Below are positions 35,579-48,547 of a DNA stretch of 64,000 nt, piece by piece. The translations under genes were made by a program, and so were the position numbers. The notes below the pieces were generated by a model. It made no database searches. It was not told where the DNA came from and was given only the letters and a program-made list of their open reading frames with translations. This stretch comes from Oikopleura dioica (taxonomy: Eukaryota; Chordata; Appendicularia; Copelata; Oikopleuridae): assembly GCA_907165135.1 (NCBI GenBank), contig OU015567.1, positions 4,407,001-4,471,000 of the forward strand, written 5' to 3'. Every line of letters starts with the position of its first letter. Positions within the stretch are counted from its first letter, which is position 1.

Positions 35579-36719
35579 TCAAAATTTGAACAGTCGCTTT
35601 CCAAAAACAACAGGGAAAATGATCATCACACCTTGCAGCGCAATAAAAGTGTAGAAAATGCCGGTGAAGCCTTCTTTTCCAAAGGTGCTTGGGATTTCTT
35701 GAAGGCCGAGGATTGAAAGGCTTGAAGAGATAAGAGGGTGAAGAGCTCGATTTTTTACCTAGTGATGCCGAGGAAGAATCGTTGGATTCCAATCAAAATT
35801 CCGTAAAATTCTTCCGGAAAGAGGAATCGGCAGAAGACGGGGGTAAGAGTGTAGCCCCACGAGCGATAAATGTTGTAGACGAAAATGAGTGGCAAGAGCA
35901 TGTTTTCATCAAAACTAATTTGAAGGAAGCCAAAAACGATTCCAACGAGGAGATTCAAAATGATAAAAATCCAAACTCCGAGAAGCTTCCCAAATTTCAG
36001 CGGTCGACTTTTGATGCACTTTGCAAAGCCATCCGAGACAAAGCCGCAAAGCATCGCGAAAAACGCAGCTGTCCAGGCATACGCTCCGAAATCATCGACG
36101 TGCTGTTTGTAATTGTCGCCAGCGACGAGTCTTGCATACGAATTCCAAGTGAAAATACAGTTGAGTACATTCATATTCAGCAGCACAATCCAAACGACCA
36201 TCAGGATATAATTTACGTCCAAATAATGTTCTTTTACATTTCCTCTTTTTTCGGCTACTTTTTCTTTGATTATTTTAGCTTGAATTTTCGACTTTTGGTG
36301 ATTTTTGCCGGTCATTTTCGCGAAAAAGCTCTGCGAAAAAGTCGAAGAAGCTTTGTTGAATCTCATTTCCGGGAAAAGAAAAATCGAACGAATCCAAATG
36401 GGAATTGTCAGCAGCAAATTGACGCCAATAATCCACTCGTATGAGAAACCATTGTCGAAAGCGATCGCTAGAATCCTTGAATTGAGAGTTTTCAAAGGCG
36501 CGTGTTTTATTCTACCTGAAATAAGAGCTTCCCGCTTGAAACAATCCCTGGCCAATGACTAGGACGAGCGCGCCGATCTTCGGAAAAAGCACGGACATCA
36601 TCGAATTCGTCAAAACGAAGGAATAATTTCCCCAAGAGTACAAATACACCGCCGGGAAGACGAGCCAGTTAACCTGCGGCGTGAATAAAAAGCAAATCAG
36701 CCCCAAAGTCACGACAATT
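35579..36719 (-). pseudogene. SLC43-family-like transporter C, 5' truncated by duplication
   Basis: Exons 36719(truncated)-36516, 36475-35759 and 35720-35579 keep one frame to the stop. Hydrophobic helices and motifs (VLVIGQGLFQAGSSYFR, FLFPEEFYGILIGIQRFF) match the complete sister gene at 42922-45082. At about 36720 the sequence switches to a piece of the tiny-peptide gene, removing the first exon and the first 210 bp or so of exon 2. No start codon of its own is apparent. Confidence 0.7.
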
Positions 36720-36721
36720 GA

Positions 36722-37335
36722 GTCCTTGCTCATATCAGGCATTTTTTCATCGTGGTCATTTTGGGATGATATTCTTCCCAGCGAGGAAGTCCGATCGGTT
36801 TTACATAATAACGGGACGGATGAAAAATTTTTTTGGAGTTTTTTTTTAAGTTCGAAGTTCTAGCAAATAGAATATTCAATATCCGAGAGTAAAGACAACA
36901 CAGAAGATGGCGATGTTGAGGACTTGAGAGAATTCATCCATCATTTCGCATACAAGTTCCGAAGTCTTTGATGATTGATGCCGATTTTTGTATATATTTA
37001 TGTGTTTTTTCTATCAAAATAAATTTGCATAATTTTTTGTATTCACTTTTTACTGACTTCGACATTGGACTTTGGCGCGCCTTGATCGGTGAGTCCTTTG
37101 ATTTCCACGTGACTAAAAGAAGTACATGAGCAAATAATTCAACTCTCAACAAGTGTCCTTACTCAAAGAGCTTTGCCATCAGCGCTGCTTCGACAAAGTA
37201 AACCAACAAGTCGAACCACCAGAATACGTTTGCTGCCACAGCTGCCCCACCCTTTCTGCGAAAAAATCATATTCAAAAATAAGGGGATCACCTACGAAAT
37301 GGTGATTATAGCAGCGGCATAGGCAAAGTGGTAGA
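36722..37335. pseudogene. Fragments of the tiny-peptide and four-TM genes at a duplication breakpoint
   Basis: 36722-36971 repeats the tiny-peptide gene (SGIFSSWSFWDDILPSEE) without its start, and 37040-37335 repeats the last exons of the four-TM gene on the minus strand. The segment then joins abruptly to the middle of exon 2 of an SLC43-type gene. Both fragments are broken genes. Confidence 0.7.
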
Positions 37336-37356
37336 GAAACAATACAATAGAGGAGA

Positions 37357-38927
37357 ATACAATACGTTGTTTACAGTGGCAGTGGTTTCCTGTACGATAG
37401 GAGTGTTTTTAACTGGATTTATTTTGGACAAGATCGGGATGTTTTGGACGAGGATGTTTTACTGCACGATTACGACTCTAGGTAACAAGATTTTTTATCT
37501 TCGAGCTTTTCACTAAATTTTAGGCTATGTGATGATGGCTCTTTATACCTCCAATGAGCTTTTGCTTTTCCCTGGTCTGGTGTTCCTCGCTTGGTCTGGA
37601 CTAGCGTACTTGGTCATCAACAATGTTTGCGTCTCAATAATGGGCAGATTCGCTGGAGTCTCCGTTATCATCTTTTCCGGAACGTTTGATGCTTCTAGCG
37701 CCACTTTTCTCGTCCTCAGCAAAATGACCGGCACTTTCGGGAAGGGGCAAAATTGATTCAAATTGAACTTTCATCAGAAAATTTTGACCTCTTTTGAAGA
37801 TCTCTCAACGATGCTTGGATTTCTAGCGGTTTTATCCGTCTTTATCCATTTTCGAACATTCTTCATGATGCCATATGGAATGCCGGGCAAAGAATGGGCA
37901 GAAGGAAACTTTCTGCGGTCGAATATTGTCTCCAAATGTCAGAAAGTAGGCGAAAACTCCGAAATCAAGGAAGAAAAATCGGAAAAGAATGAGCCTGAAA
38001 AAGAGAAAATACCGTTGAAAGAAAGCTGTCTCAATCAGACATTTCTCTTGTTTGCCACTGTTTTTGTTGTTTATTCGACGAGGGTTAAGGCTCTTCAAGG
38101 TACTCATTGGCAAATAGCGGGTTGGGAGATCTAATTCTAGGCTGGATCTATCCTTGGATGGAGTGGTCGTACGCCAAAGTCCCGGGAGACACGGCAGAAA
38201 TTGAAGCTCATGTTGGAAATCTTCTCGAAATCTACGGCCTGCTTCTTTTTGCCTCTCCACTTTTCGCCGCGCTGCCAGAACTTTTTAGCTGGATCGGAAG
38301 CAAGTTGAATAGAAATGGAATTCTCAACGGAGATATGATTTCTTTGACGATAATCATGAGTTATTCAGCCATAGCGTGCTCGGTTTGCTCGGGTCAGATG
38401 ATGTATCGGGTAAAAATAAAACGTATAGGGCTTGATGAAGGGTTCTTTAGGCGAAGGATTTGGACGATAATGCAAATGCATATGCGCTGATAGTGATTTT
38501 TTCGATTGCCAAGACAATTGTTTATGCTGCTCCGAATATGGCAAGTACAAATTTTACTGCAAAATGCACATTTTTATTTGGCGTTCAGTTTCTTTTCTAC
38601 ATGTTCCCTCCTGAGCATTTCGGCTCTCTCTACGGCATCCTCACCGCTCCTGGAATCGTCACCATGTGGTTCATCGACCCTCTTTTCCGCCTGATTCTTG
38701 GCGACTCGGAAAGTCTTGCTGATGCTGATTTCGCGCCAGTTTCGATTGGATTCGCCGTGCTCTGCGGAGTTGGGCTCATTCAAGTCTTTCTACCGAAAAT
38801 TGGACTGATTCCGGCGGCGAAAAGAATGTGCAGGGAGAAACAAAATCAGTCAGAAAGAACGAAGGAAGAATCGCATGGAATTGATAATAACGGATTCGAG
38901 TTGGAGAAATCAGAAGACATGTTTTGA
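37357..38927 (+). pseudogene. SLC43-family-like transporter B, 5' truncated
   Basis: From YNTLFTVAVVSCTIG onward it is over 90% like gene A by eye, with the same intron positions, the same GC donor after KMT, and an intact frame to the stop at 38927. The first exon and first half of exon 2 are missing at the breakpoint near 37350; no ATG with a first helix precedes it. If transcribed it would lack the N-terminal helix. Confidence 0.7.
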
Positions 38928-39144
38928 GGAATTCTTCATGTTCTTCTACTGAGCTGGCTGTGTACATAAATAAAACAGTATAAAACTAAGTGGATATGTC
39001 ATCTAAAGCGCCTACAAAGATGTCTTCTGAATAACTAACAGTAATATTGACGAAAAACACGATGAAAACAATGTTTTTCGGTTTAAAAACGCATTAAATT
39101 CAATTCAAATCAGATTCAGAGTCGCTGCACTAGAATTCAAAAAT

Positions 39145-39339
39145 ATGTTTCTTTTTCGATTGTCCTTACTTATATCAGGCATATTTTCATCTTGGTCATT
39201 TTGGGATGATATTCTCCCCAGCGAGGAAATTCGATCGGTTTTACATAACAACGGGACGGACGACAACACAGAAGATGGCGACGTTGAGGACTTGAAAGAA
39301 TTCATTCATCATTTTGCATACAAGTTCCGAAATCACTGA
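39145..39339 (+). CDS. Tiny secreted or membrane peptide, copy 3 (intronless)
   Basis: A single open frame of 64 aa beginning MFLFRLSLLISGIFSSW. It matches copy 1 at 32060 but lacks the intron and about ten neighbouring codons. The clean coding continuity supports that this family is real. Function unknown. Confidence 0.55.
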   Translation: MFLFRLSLLISGIFSSWSFWDDILPSEEIRSVLHNNGTDDNTEDGDVEDLKEFIHHFAYKFRNH

Positions 39340-39395
39340 TAATTTTTGTATTTATTTCTTTTTTCATCAAAATAAATTTGCAAAATTTTTTGTAT

Positions 39396-39960
39396 TCATT
39401 TTTTGCTGACTTCGACATTGGACTTTGGCGCGCCTTGATCGGTGAGTCCTTTGATTTCCACGTGACTAGAAAAAGTACATGAGCAAATAATTCAACTCAA
39501 AGTGTCCTTACTCAAAGAGCTTTGCCATCAGCGCTGCTTCGACAAAGTAAACCAACAAGTCGAACCACCAGAATACGTTTGCTGCCACAGCTGCTCCGCT
39601 CTTTCTGCAAAAAGATGTTTTTCGGAAATAAGGGGATCACCTACGAAATAGTGATAATAGCAGCGGCATAGGCAAAGTGGTAAAGAATGAACCACATGAT
39701 TTTCTCCAGCGTTGGCATTCCACTCCACGTAAAGCATTGGCACTTGTCTTGAATTATCAGAGCTGGCCACCAAAACAAGCTAAAACTGTTCCAGCGCATG
39801 ATTATTAGGGTTGAAAAACCTGATGATAGAGACAGAAAAGGCAAAAGCCCAGTTAGACGGAAACCAGCAATTGCCATTGTGGCAAACAGCTACCAGGCAG
39901 CAGATGAATGCGATCAGCTCGAAAATGATGTGAAGAGTCCTTATTTTGGTTGGATTTTAT
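39396..39960 (-). CDS. Four-TM MARVEL-like membrane protein, copy 3
   Basis: Exons 39785-39645, 39604-39512 and 39465-39396 match copy 1 base for base in structure; the upstream exon 39960-39820 is open, but the acceptor sequence found in copy 1 is deleted. The N-terminal connection is therefore lost or altered and the copy may be damaged. Confidence 0.5.
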
Positions 39961-40696
39961 GATCGATCCATTTTTGGAAAGATAAAATGGGTTGGTTTCA
40001 ATCTGATTAAAGTAAAAACATCTGCATTCGACAATAAATTCAGATTTTTTTTGAATTATCATAGAAAATGAATCATCAGTTTTTCCAGCACACATTTGAT
40101 TTAAATAATTCAAATAAATTATAAAACCAACGAGCCTAAAAATGAGCTTCTGCTCGACCATTTTCAATTCTCCTCTTTTTCTCTTATGTTTGCACTTTTT
40201 GAAGCGTTCAGTGTCTCTATGAACTGAATTCTCAGAATGTTCTTCTATTTGACTTTCTGTCAAACGCTACGAAATTCCTCCGGACACTGGTAATCTCGAT
40301 TCATGAGCTGTAATAAAATTATATATCTGTAGCGGATCACGTGAGCTTTCCCGCTGAGCGCAAATTCTGGAAGAAAAGCGGAAGATTAAATTAATTCAAC
40401 GATTGTCAGAGCTAAAGTTAATTTAATTTTCGAATATTTTTTTAATTAAAAATCTAACCGGTAAATGTTTTTTGAAATCAACAAGGACTCATTTCTTCTG
40501 TTTATATTTTTGGAAGTGCGATTCGTTTTGGAAGATCCCCAAAAATAAAAACGAAGATCCAAAATCTGGAGAGGGTATTTGCTTTGCAGTTAAATAAAAT
40601 TTGTATTCTCACCCCGCCCTGTGCGTCTTGTCTTGGCAAATACCCTTCGCTAATTACGATATTTGAAAAATAATCGAGAAAAGAGAAAGAGAGAGC

Positions 40697-41965
<1,269 letters not shown>

Positions 41966-41966
41966 T

Positions 41967-42700
41967 TTACTTGTTTGCTTTTCGAAGAGCTTTCAGTGCC
42001 CAAGAATCCGTCATGTGATCCTCGATTTGATACTTTTCAAAGAAATCTTCAAAAAATGACTTTTGCTCAAACTCGAATTTCTGCCGCAGGTTTTTCGGGG
42101 TGTGAGGCAGGGCAAGACTATTTGCATTCTTGAAAAAATTCACGAAATTGCCTGTGAATATTCTTTTTCGAAAAAGAAATGCGTGCATATTCATTTTAGC
42201 CTATTCTCACGCATATTCACGAAATTTTGAGCGGACGGGGATGGGGCTTCAGTTTGGGTGGAGCCCGCGAGCTGTGAGCCTAAGGGCCCGATTTGATTGC
42301 GCCGCCGGCTCGAAGCTCGACCAATGGGAGAGCGCAGTGTTCGCGAATATTTGAGATATTCACGAATTTTTCAAAAATTCACGGAAGATATTCTTTTCCA
42401 TTCATTTGAATATTTTCGCGTCATGAATATTCATACAGCAATAAATAGTGAATCTTCGGCAAAAAGAATAACTTTGAGAATGCAAATAGTCTGGCCCTGG
42501 TGTGAGGCGAGTTGAGCTTCAACGGGCTTTCGGGCAGAGAGCTGACGAAGTTTTCGATCGCGCGGATTTTTTCGATATTTGTATCAACCCCTCTAGAATC
42601 GGTTGAGATGAAATGAGACTGAAGCGAAGCTTACGTTATATTGGTACAAGATGCAGTTTGCCGGGATCTTCTTCGTTGAAAAATTGTGCTGGATTCTTTT
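41967..42700 (-). pseudogene. Unrecognised small protein, copy 2, interrupted by hAT-like element
   Basis: The minus-strand frame (SFFEDFFEKYQIEDHMTDSWALKALRK) is intact from 42099 down to its stop, 1 bp from the PHYHD1 stop. It is broken by the element at 42108-42499 in the codons for SPHT. Upstream coding resumes after the insertion and matches copy 1 at 35022. Confidence 0.6.
42108..42499. mobile_element. hAT-type MITE, absent from the sister duplicate
   Basis: The ends CAGGGC and GGCCCTG (CAGGG/CCCTG is the classic hAT terminus) extend into inverted repeats with AGACTATTTGCATTCT. GTGTGAGG is duplicated at 42100-42107 and 42500-42507. The paralogous site near 35155 is empty. Confidence 0.88.
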
Positions 42701-42921
42701 GTCGATAATTTTTGAAAACCATCATTTCTAAAAATTTGTCGAAATTATTACCGTATTTATCCTCGCAAACCTTCTCGTGAAAAAGCTCATAAGCAGACTC
42801 TCTCCTTTTCTCTTCCTAGCCCGTTTTTCTCCTCTTTTTGTTATAAAAAAAAGCGTCTCTTGGAATAAATCTACTCAGAAGAGCACTTGAACATAAAAGC
42901 TAATAGTTTATTATCTTCAAA

Positions 42922-45082
42922 CTATCGAAATTTGAACAGTCGCTTTCCAAAAACAACAGGGAAAATGATCATCACGCCTTGCAGCGCAATAAAAGTGTAG
43001 AAAATGCCGGTGAAGCCTTCTTTTCCAAAGGTGCTTGGGATTTCTTGAAGACCGAGGATTGAAAGGCTTGAAGAGTTAAGAGTGTGAAGAGCTCGTTTTA
43101 TTTACCTAGTTATGCCGAGGAAGAATCGTTGGATTCCAATCAAAATTCCGTAAAATTCTTCCGGAAAGAGGAATCGGCAGAAGACGGGGGTAAGAGTGTA
43201 GCCCCAGGAGCGATAAATGTTGTAGACGAAAATGAGTGGCAAGCGCATCTTTTCATCGAAACTGAGCTGAAGGAAGCCAAAAACGATTCCAACGAGGAGA
43301 TTCAAAATGATAAAAATCCAAACTCCGAGAAGCTTCCCAAATTTCAGCGGTCGACTTTTTATGCACTTCGCAAAGCCATCCGAGACAAAGCCGCAGAGCA
43401 TCGCGAAAAACGCAGCTGTCCAGGCATACGCTCCGAAATCATCGACGTGCTGTTTGTAATTGTCGCCAGCGACGAGTCTTGCATACGAGTTCCAAGTGAA
43501 AATACAGTTGAGTACATTCATATTCAGCAGAACAATCCAGACGACCATCAGGATATAATTTACGTCCAAATAATGTTCTTTAACATTTCCTCTTTTTTCG
43601 ACTACTTTTTCATCAACAATTTCAGCTTGAATTTGCGACTTTCGGTGATTTTTGGGGAAAAAAGAACTTCTCCACGCACTCGCTGGTCGAGTTCTAAAAA
43701 GGGCGCACGAGAGGCGCGAGGGTGGAGCAGCTGAGGCACACGCGAGTAACGCGGTAGGAGATGGGCACTCCCGGTAGGATATGAGGATTATCAAATTAGC
43801 CAGGTGTTATGTGCGGTAGGATATGAGGGTAAGCAATCAGCATGATCCCAGGTGTAAAGCGCGCGGAAGTTCTCTCATCATTGTCATCAAATGACGGAGA
43901 ATACAACTGGATGCAATTAGATGTCGCCAGAAGGGCACACATATATATATCATTCGACTCAGAATTTTCTCATAAAGATGGATTTCACAGAAACCGTCGC
44001 TAAAATCAAAAGTGTGCCAAGATATGCTGGCTCTAAAAATAAACTTCAAAACAAAAAATGAGTTTCAGATTTGAATTCCTTGCAATTTGTTACCCTAGAG
44101 TAGATTTAAATTGAAAAACAACTTGTTCGAAGTATAAGGTCTAGAAATTATCATCGTTGATTTGGCCCACATTTGTTGCTCATACTGGGCTACTTAGCTT
44201 CAATCTTGTCTCCTACCGCGTTACTTGCGTGTGCCTCAGTTGATCGACCTCGCTACTCTCGCGCGCCCTTTTCAGAGCTCGACCAGCGAGTGCGTGGAGA
44301 AGTTCTCTTAATCCGATTTTTGCCTGTCATTCTCGCGAAAAAGCTCTGCGAAAAAGTCGAAGAAGCTTTGTTGAATCTTTTTTCTGGGAAAAGAAAAATT
44401 GAACGAATCCAAATCGGAATTGTCAGCAGCAAATTGACGCCGATGATCCACTCGTATGAAAAACCATTGTCGAAGGCGATCGCTAGAATCCTTGAATTTA
44501 AACTTTTCAAAGGCGCGTATTTTATTCTACCTGAAATAAGAGCTTCCTGCTTGAAACAATCCCTGGCCAATGACGAGGACGAGCGCGCCGATCTTCGGAA
44601 AAAGCACGGACATCATCGAATTCGTCAAAACGAAGGAATAATTTCCGCAAGAATAGAAAAACACCGCCGGGAAGACGAGCCAGTTCACCTGCGGCGTGAA
44701 TAAAAAACAAACCAGCCCCAGAGTCACAACAATCGTCAAAAGCGCTCTTGCTTTGAAAATTCCCAATTTCTCGATCAAAAATCCCATCAGAAGAACTGAA
44801 ACGTTCATTGAGAAGCTTCCAATTGTCCCTGCCGCGGAAAAGAAACTGTCTCGCTTGCTACAATTGATGATGCCGCTACTGGTGATTGTGGTTGAATTTG
44901 ACAAGGGATCGCAGGAACTCTCGAATACTTGGAGGGCTTTGAGAACTTCCACGAGACTTGGCCAGCCTGAAACCGAGAACTGACTCTGATTTCATTTGTT
45001 TCTTACCCATAATCGTTCCGAAAAAGACGAAGCCTTCTACAGGCAAAGTGGCTAATAGAAGCTTATCAGATATTCGCCCCAT
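42922..45082 (-). CDS. SLC43-family-like transporter E, complete but with an exonic insertion
   Basis: Exons 45082-45007, 44966-44531, 44490-43106 and 43066-42922 join with matching phases once the element at 43655-44314 is set aside. It starts MGRISDKLLLATLPVEGFVFFGTIMGGWPSLVEVLK, the SLC43-like first helix and loop. Cys in FESSCDPLSN and IINCSKRD lie in the first large loop. The insertion lies in the cytoplasmic loop of exon 3 (after ARMTGKN). As read, the insertion brings a stop after about 24 codons; a GT near its start and an AG near its end could splice it in frame. An upstream in-frame extension exists, but the ATG at 45082 fits the family. Confidence 0.7.
43655..44314. mobile_element. 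hAT-like element with long inverted repeats, absent from sister copy
   Basis: Inverted repeats of about 120 bp (AGAACTTCTCCACGCACTCG...) are flanked by an 8-bp duplication GATTTTTG at 43647-43654 and 44315-44322. The paralogous site near 36300 is uninterrupted. No transposase frame. Confidence 0.8.
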
Positions 45083-45666
45083 TTTCTCTTTGAAAAAAGT
45101 GTACTTATGCCCTTTTTTTAGCTCTGTCTCGAATTTTACTAGCGCGAATTGAAAAGAAAAGATATCAATAAAACTGTTATGCTCTAAAAAAAGCTGTCTA
45201 TTTTTACGAATAAAGTGCTTTGAAAAAGCTTCTTTTTTCATTTTTTTTATTTTGATTCTCTTGATGTTTATTTCATTATTTTCACGGTGTACTTTTTTTA
45301 GCGTTTAACATTACTATTGAATTATACAGGAGAATAATGCTTATGAAAAAGCAGAAAGGGAGAAGCGAAAATCTTTTTAGAATTCAGAAAGTAATTTGGT
45401 TATTTGTTGAACTTTGAATAAAAAAGCGCAGTAGACTCTGATTCATTTCTTGAATATCCTTTATTTCTATATGACATGAAAAAGCAGCAGAAAAGAGGGT
45501 GTAGAATAAATGATTGCATATTTTGGTTTTGGAGACTTTTTTTGAAAGCCGTTAAATTTGATAATTTTTATTTGAGAATATTCGAAAAAATCGAGAACGA
45601 ATAGTATCTCGTTTTTGTGTGGTGATTTGTTTTATTCTATGCACGCAATTTTTATAATATTTTTAT

Positions 45667-48547
45667 TTAAAAGGAATCGCAGTTATTGTTTCTTGTAGAA
45701 GTAAAGAAGGAAAATGCACGAGCCCAGTAAAAGCGCCATTTTTGAATTTTTGAACGTCGAAAAGCTGTTTTATGAACTGTAGAGAAAGCTTTTAGCGCAC
45801 TAAAATCATTGATCAGTAATGATTCTAAATCTACCGTGGACATATTGATCGATACTGTGCTCGGAAACCTCTGTAGAAAGCCTGACTCAGGCCCTGAGAC
45901 AAGTTTTTTTTCAGAAAGTCTCGGAACCTGACTCAGGTTTTCTACACAGGTTGCCAAGCCCAGAGGCGATCTGAATTGAATTCCGGAAAAGGGACTTACT
46001 ATGAAGCATTCGTGAATCCATGCGATGCGCGCGGAAGTTACTGCCTCCATCGTAGCCATTGAAACCGCTGCTGCCATCGCCGTTGTTTGGACTTGGACTG
46101 GAGCCGCTGCTGCCCCCGTCGCCTTTGAAGTTATCGTTTGGTAGAATTCTCCTATTGTAGCGGTACACCTGATTCACATCGGCCTAAAAGGAGAGTTCGT
46201 TCTTGTTTACAAGATGTTATGGCTCAGACATAACATGATTCAGGGATAGCAAAGTATGAACATAATTTACTCATATAAAGCTATATCTAACCTCGTTAAC
46301 AACTTCTCGAAGCGATAAAATCGAGTTGAAGAGCTTAAAAAACTTTCTGCCTTTTCCCTCTGCCCGGGCTTTTGACATGAGCGCCTTGATGAAGATCTCT
46401 TGGAGGAAGTGAATCACGTGGCGCTGCTCCATCGTCAGCCAGTCGTTTCTGTCAGAAGAAAAGACGATCTTGTGCAAAGGATTTTGAATTAGCCTGCAAA
46501 AGCCAAAAAATCATCTGATGGATTCAAAATCCCGTAGCAAAGCGGCAACAAGAGCATGATCGAGATCATCCCCACCGATGGCCTTTATTTTCATAGCGCA
46601 GGCGAAGTATTCTTTGAATTTCTGCTTCCAATCATCACCGAATTTACTAAAAAAATAATCGATAAACTTTCTTTACAGCGTTAATTTTACCTCATGTCCT
46701 TGATACTGTAATTATTGCCAGTAACGCCTGTAATATGACCGGCAGACTCGGCCGTCGTTTTCGTCCAGCGGAGAATGACGAGCTCCATGAAACTTCGAGT
46801 GACGAGAGTTTTTCGTTCCGTCTGGTTGAAGTGATTTCCAACATAGGGCAGTACGCTGATGAAATCAACGAGGACTTCTACGTGCATCGTCAGCGAATCT
46901 CGGATGTGATCAACGCAGCGCAACTTTGACCAGCCATTTGTCGGTTGCTCCCAACGAGTCATTGCACCAGTATTTTTCTCGGCTGTTATTGATGCTAAAA
47001 ATGGTTGGTATTGACGGTCCTACTCAAGAAAAAGACGGTCTACGAGAGAAGAGCCTGGGCTCGGCAACCTGTGTAGAAAGCCTGATTCAGGGTCTAAAAG
47101 AGATCGAATGAAATACCGCGGCTTCATTTTTAGACCCTGACTCAGGTTTTCTACAAAGGTTGCCTGACTCGAGACAAGAGTCTAGACATGTTCGATGTCT
47201 AGACATTTTCCAGATTAGTCTTTTTTTCTTACCGACACTTCCACTTCGCAGATGTCTGTTGCTCGTGTAATCGTTCCAAAACGTCTTGACAAGTTCGAGC
47301 ATTGTTGAGTCATGCGGACTTGCATCGATCGATCGAATAGTCGATGATGTCGATGGTTTGTTCCTTGAAACCAAGGCGCTATCGTTCTCGCCCCGACTGC
47401 CACCCGCTTTTCGACAAGTTCGACGGTCGTTGAAGCTCTGCGTTCCTGAAAAACACGATTGAAAACTACCTGGCTAATTCAAAATTACTTAAAAAAAGTT
47501 TGTCCGAAAAAAAGTTACCCCTGACAGATTGAGTCCCAAGCGAATATTTACCTTGAACATATTCAGCTCTCATTCCAGCATTTAAACAGGCTTCGAGGCG
47601 GCAGTGTTGACATTTGAGCATTATTTCCCGCGGAGTTAGGTTCGGCGCGCGGTTGATAATCACCTCCTTCAAGAAAAAATAATCGTAAATAAAAAATAAC
47701 TCGCACTAACGCGCTGGCAGGTCATGTTGCTGAGTGAAGCGTTGTTTTGAAGGAGAACGATGCGGCGGAAGAATACGCGGCAGGAGTCGCAGCTGATCGC
47801 ATTGTACTTGATTCCCTGCGCTTTTCTGTTGCAAATCGCGCACTGAAAATAGCGTTTTCTTTCCAGATAAAGATTAACAAAGATGAAAGCGAAATTAAGT
47901 CAAAAAAAAAGTCGAAACGGATTGATGAAAAAGAGGATTTCTTTGTACCATAAATTTACTTCGTTTTTAGCATTAAATTTGTTGATAATTTTTTGGAGGT
48001 GGTGCTAAGGGCGTAAAAGAGATTATAGAAGCCACGGTTATTACGTAATAACCCGCAAATAAATGCAAAAATTAGGTCAAATGGCGAAAATAGACACTGC
48101 CCAATTTGCAGTGCGAATTAGTTTTTCGATATATATTGTGGACTCTTTTCTTCAATATTAAGATTCAATCTTTACATCTTATCAATCATATAATATGAGA
48201 TAATTAACCACAAACAATCTATTAAGATTTTAGTCAAGAAGAAAAGCGTGTTCAGTATTAACCCTCATTCATCTTAATTATCTTCAAAAGCAAGCCACAG
48301 AGAGGCAATTAAATGAATAAAAGAGTAGCACTAAGGAGAAAGCTACCTTTTCGTCGCTAAAAAGCTTTTTTCCTCTGGTCTTCTTTTTTTTTGGCGGTGA
48401 GCTTCCGGCCTCAGCTCCTTGTTCTGATCCGTTCACTTTGGTTAGCGTGATGACTGATGGCTGCTGAACCATGGAAGGGCGGATGAAATTCGGGGAGAGG
48501 GATTCTGGAGAGGAATGGTTGAAGAAGCCACCATTTGTGTGCTCCAT
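45667..48547 (-). CDS. Nuclear receptor (DBD plus ligand-binding domain)
   Basis: Exons 48547-48347, 47842-47711, 47666-47552, 47445-47233, 46994-46691, 46646 to about 46530, 46493-46292, 46183-46000 and 45854-45667. The N-terminus has a nuclear signal (KKKKTRGKK). The DNA-binding domain reads CAICNRKAQGIKYNAISCDSC then RVFFRR, and a second finger ends CQHCRLEACLNAGM. Ligand-domain helices include HVEVLVDFISVLPYVGN and SFMELVILRW, then YFACAMKIKAIGGDD and WLTMEQRHVIHFLQEIF. A Gly/Ser/Asn-rich stretch sits after the LBD core. The junction between exons 6 and 7 has no clean GT donor and is unresolved. Two introns contain MITEs, and the exon 9 acceptor is the end of one. Subfamily not assigned. 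Confidence 0.85.
45855..45963. mobile_element. MITE, GGCTCGGCAACCTG family, short copy supplying a splice acceptor
   Basis: Terminal repeats (CTGTGCTCGG... and ...TTGCCAAGCCCAG) with little interior. On the minus strand its last bases CAG are exactly the acceptor of the final nuclear-receptor exon (45854). Confidence 0.7.
47055..47172. mobile_element. MITE, GGCTCGGCAACCTG family
   Basis: CTGGGCTCGGCAACCTGTG on the left and a slightly altered inverse on the right, inside a nuclear-receptor intron. The GAAGCCGCGG core is reduced. Confidence 0.7.

Noticed and set aside
35782..36444. 220-aa + strand ORF opposite the truncated SLC43-type gene (and its 216-aa equivalent at 43084-43734)
   Set aside because: It is the antisense shadow of a long exon of a recognised membrane transporter and has no hydrophobic or domain logic of its own.
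42115..42493. Octamer ATTTGCAT/ATGCAAAT as a regulatory element
   Set aside because: It is part of the terminal inverted repeat of the hAT MITE, so its symmetry is explained without a regulatory role.
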